Shown here piece by piece: positions 22,338 to 33,773 of a stretch of 64,000 nucleotides of DNA. Source of the stretch: Trichoderma breve (lineage: Eukaryota > Ascomycota > Sordariomycetes > Hypocreales > Hypocreaceae). Within the stretch, counting starts at the first letter, position 1, and each line of letters begins with the position of its first letter. The position numbers and the translations under genes are program-made. The stretch covers positions 3,100,001-3,164,000 of the forward strand of contig NC_079235.1 of NCBI RefSeq assembly GCF_028502605.1, read 5' to 3'. Under the pieces are notes generated by a model. The model saw nothing but the letters and a program-made list of their open reading frames with translations. It was not told the DNA's origin and did no database searches.

Positions 22338-25300
22338 GATTGTAGCTGTGGGAAAAAGAAAAACGAGGCTTGGAAGCACGAAAGCTGTCTCGACTGTTGG
22401 TCTGATGTAAAGGAAGGCGGTGTGTAAACCGTATATCGGAAAAGGCTCGTTCAGTCTATGTTTGATATTATGGTGTTCTCTCTTTTTTTTTTCTCTGCTC
22501 GGAGCTGTGCAAATCAACCTTAGAGGTCCGGGTGTTTGGATGGCGGGGTTGCTCTATTTTTCCATTTGGGGGAGTTGAAGGTTGCGCCAAGTTCGAAGGA
22601 AACGGAGCTGCGTGCGCGCGGGGTTATGTCAGAGGCGCGTGGGAAGATAAGATAAGGCCGGGCTGAGTTCAGGCGGGCGTTGCCACTACGATCAAGGTTA
22701 AAAAACGTATCCAGCGGGTTGGGCAGCTTTCAACGAACTACGAGATGGTTCTAGAAAAGGAGAATTACTTCTTAATCATGCACGGAGAAGAAAACCGAGC
22801 GGGTGTTTTGTCGGAGAAGGGACAAAGCCTGGAGGTCCAAAATGGCCATGCAACCGCATCGTTATGTACAATTTGCGCATTGCAAGCACCGATCTGCAGG
22901 GATGCCGCGGTCTGCATGCCGCTTGGAACGTCGGAATTGGAGAAGCATCACGTCAACGTCAAGACTCGAGGCCGGAATTCGGCACTGCGTTTAGTGTCGC
23001 TGCTACGCGATGCTAGACCGAGCGAGGTAGGTAGCATGTAGATTTTTATGCCGCTCAGCTGGGTAGCGTTGAGGTTTTTGTTTTATTTTGACAATTCCGC
23101 TATGTGAGAGGACCGTTTGATCCGGGCGGTTCGTTTGCGCTTCTCGTTAGAGTTAGAGCTGGTGCGATGGATCGCTTGAGCGAGAGATGGCATCGGATGA
23201 ACATGGTTGAATTGGGTGTGTTGGCGTTATAGGCGGATGCTATATTTATATTGAGATCAACATGTATGGATGGAAAGGATGAATTTCTTGGATAGTGAGT
23301 GGTTGGAGTTGCGCATGAGCTAACAAGTTGAATACGAACTTGCGCTGGGGAGCTACCAAACCTCTGGTTCATAGGCTGAAAGCTGCAGCTCAGCAAGACT
23401 TGGCGTGGGCTGGTGCTGTCGGGTGCTCTTAAAGGCGCTACGGTGCTCAGAGCTCGCCAAGGCCCGATGCGAGACATGCCCCCGGCCGCCGCGCATCGAA
23501 GCGAAACTTCGCTTGTTAGTTGAAGAAACGACGTGCTGCTTTTCACATGATTGCCGAGCCAATGTCTCAGATCGGTAGGCAGGCCGTATGCCAGTTGAGG
23601 TTTACGCTGCTTTTATAGCGCGTCGTTGTGATGTTGGTTGGCCCCTGTGCTGTGCTTGATGCTAGCGAGGACGTACATACATGCACCTACATGGGCTATA
23701 TTGGCGAGCGAACGAGCGAGAGCCGTTGCTAGTACGATTGGGCACGGAGGTGCCTCCGAGCCTCGTACCTGAAAATGCACCCGGAGAGACTGTCCATATT
23801 GCTGGATGGCACCTCTGCATTGCAGGTATGTATTTATAGGAAACAGCTCTGTAACGCTCTCTGTAGACACATGCATATTTTGTCTCAACCCTCGGCATGT
23901 AACCAATACTGAGTGCATACTATCAAGTGCCAGAGGTTAGTAAGGATCCATCCATGGATCCATCGAGCAAGTTGACACTTACAGCCACAAAAGAGGCGTG
24001 CAGAATAGCCTCGGTGGCGGTCCCAATGCTGCAACTGGGATTGGAAGACGCTCAAAACACTATTTGACAACAATGACGTAACGATGAAGTTGCCAATCAC
24101 AACAAACTTGTTGGGTTATTCATCATACACATGGGTTGGTTTGCAAATCGTTCAGCCTCACGAGAAGCATCTGAGCCATCACTTCATGCCTCCATAAGCG
24201 AGTATTGAGATATGACCGTGATGTTAGTGCTGCTGCACGCAATTCCTGATGGGTCTGGCGGGAATATGCTGGTGACCATCCATGGCCCATGTTATTCCCC
24301 GCCGCGGCGTGCCGACGGTTGCCACATTCCCAACGTCCGCCTCTTAGTCTGCTGTGTGTGTATGCCACACTGAGATAGCAGTGCGAGAGAGCCCTCGATA
24401 GGGGGGACCGCCTGAATGCCCTCCAAGTCGTCACCAGCACAATCGCCGGCGGGTCTTGGTGGAGATGGCCAAGCCAGCAGCTTTGGGGCAAAAAAAAGCT
24501 GGGCACCCCGCCATGTGAACAGCAAGGCAGAAAAACTTGGTGTGCTCCTGTCACCAAGCCAAGGGCGCATGTGAACCCGGCATCTGAAAGAGGGGGCCAG
24601 CATCTTTGCATTAGCTTTGTATTAAACGGGGGTTTTTTCTCTTCTCAGTGTGTGTTCGTGTCTGTGTGTCTCTCCTTGTCGAGAATTGGGTTGGATCAAC
24701 ATCGTATTTGAAGCAGGATGTATCCCCCCGACTTGGAACTGTCCCCAAGCCATCAAGTGTCAAACGGGTCCAGTACTGTACAACATAACAGCAAAGCTAC
24801 TATCTAGTAGACTATTGACTAGATTAGTGGGTGACAGGCGAACTGCTTGTTGGTTGCTGTACAGTTTAGAGGCGAGTTTTCGCTACGTTACTGCCGGCTC
24901 CGGGAGCCTCCAGCCCAAATGCGACTCTAGTGTGGCCAGACCCTGAAATCCCCTTGGCTGCCACAATGTCCCACCCGGAATTCAGGGTCCAGCTGGGTCA
25001 GGCGGAAAGCATGCTAAACCACCCTAATCCCACACAGTTGCTTGCCTGCTAGCCCATTCGCTGTATCGTCTAAGGCCTCATTAAAATTTTATTCTGCCTT
25101 GTTCCCTTTTCTCACTCCCTACGGCCCTCCTCCCAACCCTCGACCTCAGCCCAGGTCTTCTTTTTGCCTCCCCTCCATCTGCCCCTTCTCTCCATTCCTC
25201 AGCCCTCAGCCCTTGTTTATTAACCCTTTGACTTGCCCAATTCGCAAGCAGGGCCGTTTGCTGCAGGTTGTGGCCATAGTTCGGCGCGGATAGCGAATCA

Positions 25301-26484
25301 TTGGCTCTTGGTCATCCGCAGGCCAGTAGGGGTGCCAGACTGCAAAAAAGGGCTCCAGCGTGTGCCGCCATTCGGGCCTGTCCTGGTCGCGTCCCTTCCC
25401 CAGTTGTTCACCGATTGCAAGGAAAGGACCCCGTTGAGCTGCCCCTCCCCGTTCTTGACAAGTTCTGGAGATATCAAATTAGTCTCCCAGTCTCGAATCT
25501 CCAGGGCTATCTTCTTCTGCTTCAACTTCCGCTACCTGTTTGCCCAATCATTTTGCTTGGAACCCGGCAGAATCGAGGCCAGAGCTATTCCACACACAGG
25601 CAAGCCATAAACAAGGCAGAGCCACATACCATCCAAGCAGACTCGACCTATAGCCGGCAGTAGCAGCCACTATTCGGGTCCGAATCGTCTGGACCTGGAG
25701 CTGTACGGCGGCATAGTGCGTCACGAGACAGCCTCACTTGAGTGTTGTGAGTCCGGGCCGTGCCTGTTGATTCGCTGCCCTCTGTCTTGTCACTCGCGCA
25801 GGCTTACAGGCCCTTATCTCGGCCTTTGCTTGGCCACCCCCTTCTCTGTGTCTCCTGGACACCTTTGGATACAGCGCCCGCCACCTTGCGGGGATATAGA
25901 CGGCCGCATCCCGTGCCTCCCATCTTGTGCCATAACCCTGGCAAGCTGTTGCATTGGCTGCCCGTCCAAGCAGTCGTGCAAAACCGCAGCTCCAGCCCAG
26001 GCCGCCGGCGGCACACATCTGCGGCAATCCCTACGACCCGCCAGACCAGCGTCTTGCTGGCCTTCGGGGCCCTTCTAAAGCTGCCATTGACTTTTGCAGT
26101 CCCCCACAGACCGGCCTAGTTCTTTGTCCAACCTTGCTGCGGAGTCAGAGGGGAGAGACTTGTTGCCATTTAGAAACCCATCGAATTTGACCGCTCGTTG
26201 GAAGCTTGACACTTTTGCCTTGGAGTTTCCGGTCTCTTTCTTATCCCTTGTTTCAGCTCGGCGGACCTTTCGGCCCTTGTAACCCTGACACGCTTTCATC
26301 CAGGTAACGACATTCTTCTACTGTAGCGCTGCTTGAGCGTGTGGCCTGGGTGCTGACGACAATTTGCTGTTGGGTTTTCTTCACAGATTCTGACTTTTCA
26401 TCAAACGTTTGCCGTATCCTTGCACCCTAGAGTTGTGGTGTAGTAGCCTGCTTGATTGCTGGTTTCGACGACTGACTGGTACCA
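22338..26484. other. Long intergenic region, including a C/T-rich leader of the SET gene
   Basis: 4.1 kb between divergent genes. 22,338-22,560 is the 6PGL leader and promoter. 22,700-24,950 shows scattered open frames on both strands with no motif or protein-like composition. From about 25,040 to 26,480 the plus strand is C/T-rich (for example 25,090-25,220), as in fungal promoters and long 5' leaders, and contains several short upstream ATGs before the SET-gene ATG. No RNA gene recognised. Confidence 0.5.
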
Positions 26485-28170
26485 ATGTCGTCCCCAGATA
26501 TAGATCAAACCGCCGTCAACGAGACGCTGCTCGAGCGTCGTCAGCTGTTAACCGAGGGGCTTAAAAGCTTGCCCTATGACCTGATTCTCTATCTCGAGCG
26601 GGCCGCCATCTATGCAGACCTCGGATACCCCGATCTTGCCGCTGGTGACGCCTATCGAGCTCTCCTCCTCACTGATGAGATTGTAAACGACGGTTTTGAA
26701 TATCACGACCAGGCCCAAGAATCCTTGAGCCGATATATCGGAGAGCCTCTCCCAGAGGCCCTGGTCCAGGGGCAACTTGCCGATGAGTACCCTGACCTGG
26801 CTAATGGGACCCACGGAGATGCAGACGTGGCTTCTGGCCAACTGGCACTCCTGGCATCGATAAGAGCATATCAAATACTATCGCTGAGCCTCTTGTTGTG
26901 CGGTTGCTTGAGAAGTGCCTCTCAATTCTGCGACCGAGGCCTTGCGGCTGCGCCACAGAATGCAAAACTGCTTCACACCAGGAACCATATTGACACCGTG
27001 GCAAGGCAGAAGCTGGGCTTGACAGACTTCGAGGCCGATGATCTGCCCGACTTTGGTCTTGTCCGCCGAGAGGTCTATCCTTGGAACGACCATGAGCCAG
27101 ATCGCTTCTCTCCAGAGTCTTTGCAGTCTTTGAACGACGGCCTGAGGGAGATGGCTCCAAAGTGTGCCGTCCAAGTGGCGACTCTGCCAGTCTTGTTAGA
27201 GGGGGAAAGTGAGACGGATAACTACGAGATAATCCCCACTTGCAAACAGCTGGGCGTCTTTGCCCAGGAGGATATTGAGGCCGGCGAGGTTGTGCTAAGA
27301 GAGTACACTCTCCTTACGGCCAACAACCGACACAAGGATTCAGTCTGCGATGCCTGCAGTTCCGAGCTCGCCCCGCTTGGTAGCGAGAACCGATCTATTC
27401 AGTGCGAAGAGTGCTTCGATACCGTCTTCTGTAGTCAGGAATGTCACGACGAGGCTCAGAGGCGCTACCATCCTGCGGTCTGCGATAAGGACGTGGACTC
27501 CATTGCCAAGGATCCCAGTGCATTCGAAGCCGACGAGACGCTACATCTTCTTCTTCTTTCAAGAGTTCTGGCGATAGCTGTCAACGAAGAAGTTCATCCG
27601 CTGGATGTACAAGAGGTGAAATTCATCTGGGGTGATTTCGTACCTTCTCGAACCAACGAGATCAATATATCGCCCAACGCCGGCCCTCCGCCCGAGTGGA
27701 CGCTTCCCTTCTCTTTCAAATACAACATTGAGACGCCGCTGCATATACTGGAGAAGATGGACATTGACATCTACGCCGGGCTGCCGGAATACGATCTGTG
27801 GGTGCTCAACACACTATATGCCAAGTTTCGTGGAACCGCCTCGGCCCGCAAGAACCCGCGAGATGGAAGGCCGGATGTTGCTGCGGTGCATCCATATTGG
27901 TGTCTCGCCAACCATGACTGTGATCCAAACGTCACATGGGACTGGAGCGGCCGGATGGTCCTCTCGGCAAGGAAGGAACGTGTCGTGGGCGGCCGGCCCG
28001 GAGGCATCAAGAAAGGAGAGGAGATTCTCAATCATTACTGCGACGTGACCCTGCCGGTACAGCAACGACGCGAATGGGCTCGGGGAAGTCTGGGGGGCTG
28101 GTGCATGTGCAAGAGGTGCCGCACTGAGGCGTCCGAGAATAAAGCGGCTGAAAATGGGACATCGGCATAA
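26485..28170 (+). CDS. SET-MYND (SMYD-like) putative lysine methyltransferase with N-terminal helical repeat
   Basis: Intronless, 561 aa from the ATG at 26485. The N-terminal ~170 residues are helical and TPR-like (YLERAAIYADLGYPDLAAGDAYRAL). A split SET domain follows: its first part is LGVFAQEDIEAGEVVLRE (~256-273). A MYND zinc finger is inserted (Cys288, 291, 307, 310, 316, 320, His329, Cys333). The second half has the cofactor motifs NHDCDPN (476-482) and GEEILNHYCD (511-520). A post-SET cysteine cluster (CMCKRC, 540-545) closes it. All key SET residues are present, so methyltransferase activity is likely. The substrate, histone or not, is unknown. It has a long pyrimidine-rich leader. 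Confidence 0.88.
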   Translation: MSSPDIDQTAVNETLLERRQLLTEGLKSLPYDLILYLERAAIYADLGYPDLAAGDAYRALLLTDEIVNDGFEYHDQAQESLSRYIGEPLPEALVQGQLADEYPDLANGTHGDADVASGQLALLASIRAYQILSLSLLLCGCLRSASQFCDRGLAAAPQNAKLLHTRNHIDTVARQKLGLTDFEADDLPDFGLVRREVYPWNDHEPDRFSPESLQSLNDGLREMAPKCAVQVATLPVLLEGESETDNYEIIPTCKQLGVFAQEDIEAGEVVLREYTLLTANNRHKDSVCDACSSELAPLGSENRSIQCEECFDTVFCSQECHDEAQRRYHPAVCDKDVDSIAKDPSAFEADETLHLLLLSRVLAIAVNEEVHPLDVQEVKFIWGDFVPSRTNEINISPNAGPPPEWTLPFSFKYNIETPLHILEKMDIDIYAGLPEYDLWVLNTLYAKFRGTASARKNPRDGRPDVAAVHPYWCLANHDCDPNVTWDWSGRMVLSARKERVVGGRPGGIKKGEEILNHYCDVTLPVQQRREWARGSLGGWCMCKRCRTEASENKAAENGTSA

Positions 28171-29775
28171 ACATGGTTATTCTCCTTCGGCCTGCGTCAA
28201 ACAACAGCTTTCGGTTCCTACGGCTAGCGTACTCGGTTGCGAGTGTGTCTATTCTCGGTAGCGAGAGACGAGGGTCAAAATCCAGCAGGGGCTCCTGTCC
28301 CCGTGATGACTGCGAAAAGGGTAGGGAAGAGAGAAGTACAGTAGACGCCACGCACACAATGGGTTGATGACGGTTATCAAAGTGGTTCTTGAGGCCCACA
28401 TGACAAAAATTTTAAACTAACAGAAAAGGAGCAAAAAGAAGATGAGATGCAACAAGGGTGTTTTTTGCCTCGCAAGTAAACGATGGGAGGTCCCTACGGC
28501 AAGAAGAAGGAAATATGTCGCGGATCCCCGCTCATACTACGACAGCCGCCCCCAAAAAGAGCAGAAAGAGAAGAGAAGACGCCTTCTTGTTACTGTAGCA
28601 TCTGCCCCGTGTTCACTTCTAGTCCATGCCCAACCTGACCGTGTGTGTGGCCTTTGGTGAATGAATCAAGTCAATATGGCCGGCGGTCCCCCTCCCCCCT
28701 TTACGGCGGACCCCCAATCGTGTGTATCGAGGGATTTCTGTCTTGAGCATCAAAACCCTTTAGCCCATTCTCACGGGTCGGTCCCGGTGGGAGCCTAACA
28801 GTGGTTTCTACCTAATGCATGTATGGACCGGGATATCAGCAGCGCAAGGGCTTAAACTTTGTGCTCTGCATACAGCACTGTACGTGTGCGTCTACGTGGT
28901 GCGTGTGCAGGGCAGGGGTTTTTTTTGCAGCTGCTGTATGACGCAAAGATGTCTCACCTGCCGCCATGTTGCCGGCCACGAATCACACAAAGCACAGGAG
29001 GGCGAATGATGATGATGGCGATGAGAGGTACAAAGCAGATGTTGCTGCTCGTAGGGCCCAATTCGAGCTGGGACTGGACCCCCATTCTTCTTCCCATTTT
29101 GCCTAGGTCTAGGGAGAGGAGTGGGCTGCCATGCCCTGCATGAGAAGGCCCGGCCTAGCAGAATCTGGGCTCGAGCTATACCATGAAGCTACCCTGTCCT
29201 CCTCTGGCCAAGATTGGGGGTTACCGTCAGTCCCGCCGGCGGAAATATGACCACGTCAAGGATGACTTATTGGACGGGGGGGTTATTGGGAGGGGCGGAG
29301 ATGGGTTGGCATATGGAATCGTTGTTATTAGCTAGATGTCAGCCGAGTCTGACGCTCGCCACTATAAAATTGAAGCTTCACAAAAGAACGATGCAGATGC
29401 AAAATAGAGGGAAAGAAAAGAATATTTGTTATCAACGCTGATAAAAAGACATAATTTCTGCAAGAGAATCCAAAAGAAGAGAAGAAAAAAAAAAGAAAGA
29501 GTTGGAAAGAAGAAAAGGAACAAGATAAAACGGTGAGTAAAAGAAGAAGAAGAAAAATACACCAAGGACAAGAAGATGAGAAAAGCCAGATATAACATGC
29601 GCCGCCCTTTCCGTCCCAACCACCACCGCCCGTCTTTTTTTATGTAATCCTCTAACCGGATGGACGCCCACCAAAGATCATCTACGTATTTTGCCAATGA
29701 GGTATCTCGACATTGCCCTTCCCCCTTCCTTCTTCCCCCTCCTTTTTGCTTCGAGCCGAATATCCTGGGCACACT
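28171..29775. other. Convergent 3' flanks, no gene
   Basis: 1.6 kb between the stops of the SET gene and the calponin-homology gene. Contains G/C-rich runs near 28,690-28,715 and an A/G-rich tract at about 29,400-29,600. ORFs here are low-complexity. Nothing further seen. Confidence 0.5.
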
Positions 29776-31669
29776 CTACCGCGGTAGAGGCCGCGGCCCT
29801 ACAATTTGCCTCCGCCCAGCGCCGATGCCCTGCGATCCTTTGTTCTGGCCGTCGCCGCCGGTGTAGCCACTCCACTGACTCACGTCCCATCGACCGTCAA
29901 TCCCGCCGCCGATGCCGTCGACGCCGCTGTCGCCTCGTTTGATGGCCGCCGTCTCCTTCTGGGCCTCCTCCCACTCCTGCTGGCGCTGTCTTTCCAGCTC
30001 CTTCTCGCGCTCCAGCAGCGACTTGGACGCCCAGCCGCCCGCCTTGGTCTTGTCCTGGCCCTGAATTCGACGCTGGTCCTCGGCATCGCGTTCCTCCGTT
30101 GCGCCGAGCTCTCGAGCGTACGTCTGCTGGGCCACAAACGGCATTGGGGCCGGGTTAGAAGCCAGGAAGCGGTCTGTGCGATTCTGCGGCGCTTCTCTCG
30201 GAGGGGATGAGTATTTGGCTGGGTCAGGCAGCGGTCGTCCGCCCGTAGCAGCGTTAGGGGTTGGAAGAGGCCTGGGAGACTTGGGCAGCGGCGAGGAGGC
30301 CAGCCCTTCTCGCTCATCCTCTTTCAGGTTATCTTGATGCTGCTTCCACTTGGTATGGAGGACCTCGCGCTCGCCCTGCGACCAAGACTCGTGGCGGTTT
30401 AGCTGCGAGGTGTTGCCTTGGGTCCGGGGGCTTCGCGGTTCGCCTGGCCGGCCTCTTAGTCGAACCGGTGAATCAGGCACTTTGCCTTCGGCAGCTCGCT
30501 CCTGTCGCTCACGCTCATACTCGGCCTCACGCTGCCGTGCCTCATGAACCCGCTCTTTTTGGGCTGATTCGTCAGCTTCGGCCTTCTCAGCGCTAGCCTG
30601 CTCGGCTTGGTACTGGCTTAGGAATTGCCCACGCAGCTTGGCAGGGCTGCGGGTTCTGGCACGGCGTCGCTCTTCCTCGACACGAGCCTCGGCTTCAGCT
30701 TCTTCCTTTCGGCGCTTATCTTCGGTCAGCTTCCATTGCCTCTCCTCTTCCTCCCACTTCTGCTTCTCCTGTAGGACCTTGCGGCGCTCTTCCTCCCTCT
30801 GCCTCTCCGTCTCTTCCTGCCATCGCTTCTCCTCCTCGATACGAGCACGTTCTTCGGCTTCCAGCTGGGCTTGGCGCCGGGCCTGGGCTTCTTGTCGCTG
30901 GCGTTCTTCTTCCGCTATTTTTTCCTTCCGGATGCGCTCCTTCTCAGCCAAGCTTGGTACCTGAGGCGTACTACTAGTGATCTGCCTGCGAGCCCCAAAA
31001 GCGACTCCCATGCTACCCTGACTGGCGCCGCCCATATAGCCGTACTGCGCAATATTCCAGGCCGGAGCCGTCGAGCCTTCGTGTTCCTTCTTGCTCCAGC
31101 TGCTGACCGACTGGCCGCTAGAGCTCGTTGGTCTAACGTCTGATGACCCAACACCTAGCTTTGCTGTTTTGGGTCCGATGGGATTCGGGAAGTTGCTGGG
31201 GTTTGCGGCATTCGCGGCTCTGCTGAATGCGCCGATGCATTGCAGCACTTGGGCGGGGTCCTTTCGCTCATACAAGTCGACGGTGAGAAATGTATCGTGC
31301 TGATGCAGGTTCAAGGGCGGAGCCTGGCATGCGCGCAAGAAATGCGATATGTTCTCCATCTGAACAAACGGCATGGCTGACTTTTTGAACTTGATGCCGG
31401 GGCTGGGAGCGACGAGGTTGATGAGCCTGAGCGGGACAAAGAGGTTAGCACGCGACAATAGGAATAACCCATGGAAAGCGCGGGCGCGGGCGCATCGCAT
31501 ACTTGCAGAGAGCGACGCCATCTTTGAGGCCGTCCAGCAGATCTTTCGACGGCAGCGGTTCTCCCAGGGTCTCTTCGATCCATGCGCGAGCCTCGTCGGC
31601 TGCTGCGGGAGTGTATTTCTCCAGGCGCAATCTGCGTAGGTCCTTATCCAAAGACGAAACGGATGCCAT
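29776..31669 (-). CDS. Calponin-homology (transgelin/Scp1-like) actin-binding protein with long coiled coil
   Basis: Two exons on the minus strand (31669-31503, 31426-29776; intron 76 nt) give 605 aa. Residues ~15-130 are a single CH domain (ARAWIEETLGE, LLDGLKDGVALCKLINLV, FKKSAMPFVQMENISHFL, DLYERKDPAQVLQCI), the transgelin/calponin form. A calponin-type repeat follows at ~190-206 (GSMGVAFGARRQI). Then comes a ~150-residue Glu/Arg/Lys-rich single helix or coiled coil, a Pro-rich stretch, and at the very C-terminus a second calponin-like block (GSQGIGAGRRQI). Yeast Scp1 and fission yeast Stg1 are short versions that bundle actin; the long tail is typical of filamentous fungi. Cortical actin binding is inferred. 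Confidence 0.85.
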
Positions 31670-32685
31670 TTTTACGTCTATGGAAGCGCAGTCTCCTAGT
31701 TGATGTGTCCTTCTCTTTTTCTGGAGTCTCTTGTCTTGTCTCTTGGCAATATGGGCGCGGAATTCGGGGAAAGGCGATTTGTTGTGATCGGATGTCGAGG
31801 ATGATGTCGTCACCAAGTCAGCGTCAGACGGGGTGAGTAAGCGGCAGGTTCGGAATGTAGTCGCAACAGAGAAACCCAGCGGACTGGAATTTACTGCATA
31901 GCAACAGTGAAGAAATTTAGGATGTATTCGGTAACGTATTCGGGTATTGCTCGCGAACAGCGGCCAAGAGGGAGGAGAAGCAAGAATAAGACTATAAAAG
32001 TAGAGGGAAGAGAAAGAAAAAAAGGGTTCAAGTACTTGTTTGGCCCCTTGGGGCGGGTGACGCACGTCAGCTCCCAGGCGCAGGAGCTGGCGGGGGAGAA
32101 TCTGGCGCCAAATTACAGTTATTACAAGGCGACCGGGGGCTGAGTTGACGATTCTACGGAACAAAATTGGACACAGGCGGAAGCCTCAGGTACAGGTCAA
32201 AGTGCTAGCACTCGGTACCGCGGGACCTATTAATAACAGCACAGGCGGGCAGCTGTTAATATCATTGATAGCAGTAGAGTAGGGGTCTTGTGCTGTAGGC
32301 TCACTAATGACGACATAGGAGGTGACTCGCATTAATCTCCATGGCCCCTCGTTTCGCTAAGCCGTGCTTTTCTAACAGGCCAACTCCTGCATGATTCGAT
32401 TACAGAGAGATGCATTGCTGATGCATTGCTGCAAAGGAGTCACATGTATGTACCTCGAGCAGTCTAGGTACTTCAAGTTGATTGCAAAGAGAGGGGCAGC
32501 GGGTAAGGGTAAGGTACCTGGAAGAGCTTGGAGCTGCGTGTCGTGGCAGGTGCCAGCAAAAGGTGGCGCCGCACAGCCACTTCAACTTCCATCCAAACGG
32601 GCGCATTTCAATTCAAATCCTATGACGGCAGAACCTCGCCGGCAAAAGCTCATCCTCCCAAAAAGACCATCGTCGCCGCATCCTC
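31670..32685. promoter_or_regulatory. Divergent promoter region (CH protein / NDUFAF2)
   Basis: About 1 kb between two ATGs pointing apart. No TATA box stands out. An A/G-rich tract at about 31,975-32,030 corresponds to a pyrimidine-rich leader on the minus strand. No ORF with coding character. Confidence 0.5.
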
Positions 32686-33374
32686 ATGACATCGAAGCAA
32701 ATAGGCCCTTTTGCTCAGGCGTGGTACAAGTGGAAGGCCCTGCGCCTCCCTTGGCGGCGGCGCTTTCTCATTGGTATGTTTTTGCTTTCTCTTGAAGCTC
32801 TTTAACTCTCTCTCTCTTGCTTTAGTGGTGTCTTCTATTCGCCTCAAGTATCATCAAAACTATATATGCGCCCACTCACATTCTAACTCTCCTTCCAGGC
32901 TTTGATCTCAAAGGCAATACCTTCTGGGAGTTCCGCAACACCCGCGGGACCAAGGAATCCGGCGAGCGCTGGCGCCGCATCGTCTCCTATCCCCGATCAA
33001 CGCACTACTCCGAGGTCAAGGTCAGCCCGCAATGGCACCAGTGGCTGCGGCACACGCGACGAGATCCCCCGACTCTGGAGGAGCAGCATGAGGAGGTGGC
33101 GCGCCAGGAGAGGATGAAGTACCTCGCCGCCGAGGCGGACGCGCGCTGGGAGGCCAAGCCTAGGGTCATGGAGGCCCCGAGGGAGGAGCAGGAGAAGCTG
33201 CCGTTGGCGAAGGAGAGAGCGCCGGCTGATGAGGCGAGCGCGGCATCTCCTCAGACGAAGAAGACGGAAAAAGCGGACGAAAATGATCCTTGGGCTAGGG
33301 CAAAAGCTCAGGGGCCCGGCGAGAAATGGCAACCTACGGCGTGGAACCCCGCGGCTACAAAGAGAAATCGATGA
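32686..33374 (+). CDS. NADH dehydrogenase complex I assembly factor NDUFAF2 (B17.2-like, mimitin)
   Basis: Two exons (32686-32773, 32899-33374; intron 125 nt with GTATGT donor) give 187 aa. Residues ~10-80 hold the B17.2-like motif: AWYKWKALRLPWRR, FDLKGNTFWEFRN, then RWRRIVSYPRSTHYSEVKVSPQWHQWLRHTRRDPPTLEEQ in segments. The C-terminal ~95 residues are charged and variable, as usual in the family, ending in a conserved PWARA..GE.WQP-like tail. In Neurospora and humans this factor helps assemble the peripheral arm of mitochondrial complex I. A basic N-terminus is compatible with mitochondrial import. Exon 1 is confirmed because the family motif spans the splice. Confidence 0.87.
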
Positions 33375-33773
33375 CCACGTCTTGATCAAGCAACTGCTTA
33401 GCACAAGGACAACAAGCAGAAAACGAAAACAGAAAAAAATAAGGCAGACAAAGCGATAATGTCAACAAAATGGTATCATCTGTATTATGACTAGGTGTGT
33501 ATGTATCTATGGATCGATGGGGCGGATAGACGTGTATTATATTGTATCATAATGTATACCCCCAAGAGTTGCCCTTTAAAACGCCTTGCTTCCCAGTTCT
33601 GTCCCGGCAGACAGTTTTTCTCGCAATCATGAAAACAGGAACGTTCGTCACACGCCATTCTTTCCCAATGGCTTTTCAAAACATAAAACAGACCATGACT
33701 CCACAGCACTACCATGTGCAGAAGACAAGAACGCCAAACAAAGGGGGGGAAACGCACGCTGCAAAAAGACAAC
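33375..33773. other. Convergent 3' flanks
   Basis: About 400 bases between two stop codons facing each other; AT-rich, no gene. Confidence 0.6.

Noticed and set aside
22338..22517. In-frame 60-codon extension of 6-phosphogluconolactonase
   Set aside because: The family starts at the internal Met, and the extension reads as a translated pyrimidine-rich leader. A targeting peptide cannot be fully excluded.
23100..23546. 148-aa minus-strand ORF
   Set aside because: Ser/Thr/Pro-rich, starts at a non-ATG codon region, no domain, and other frames are similarly open.
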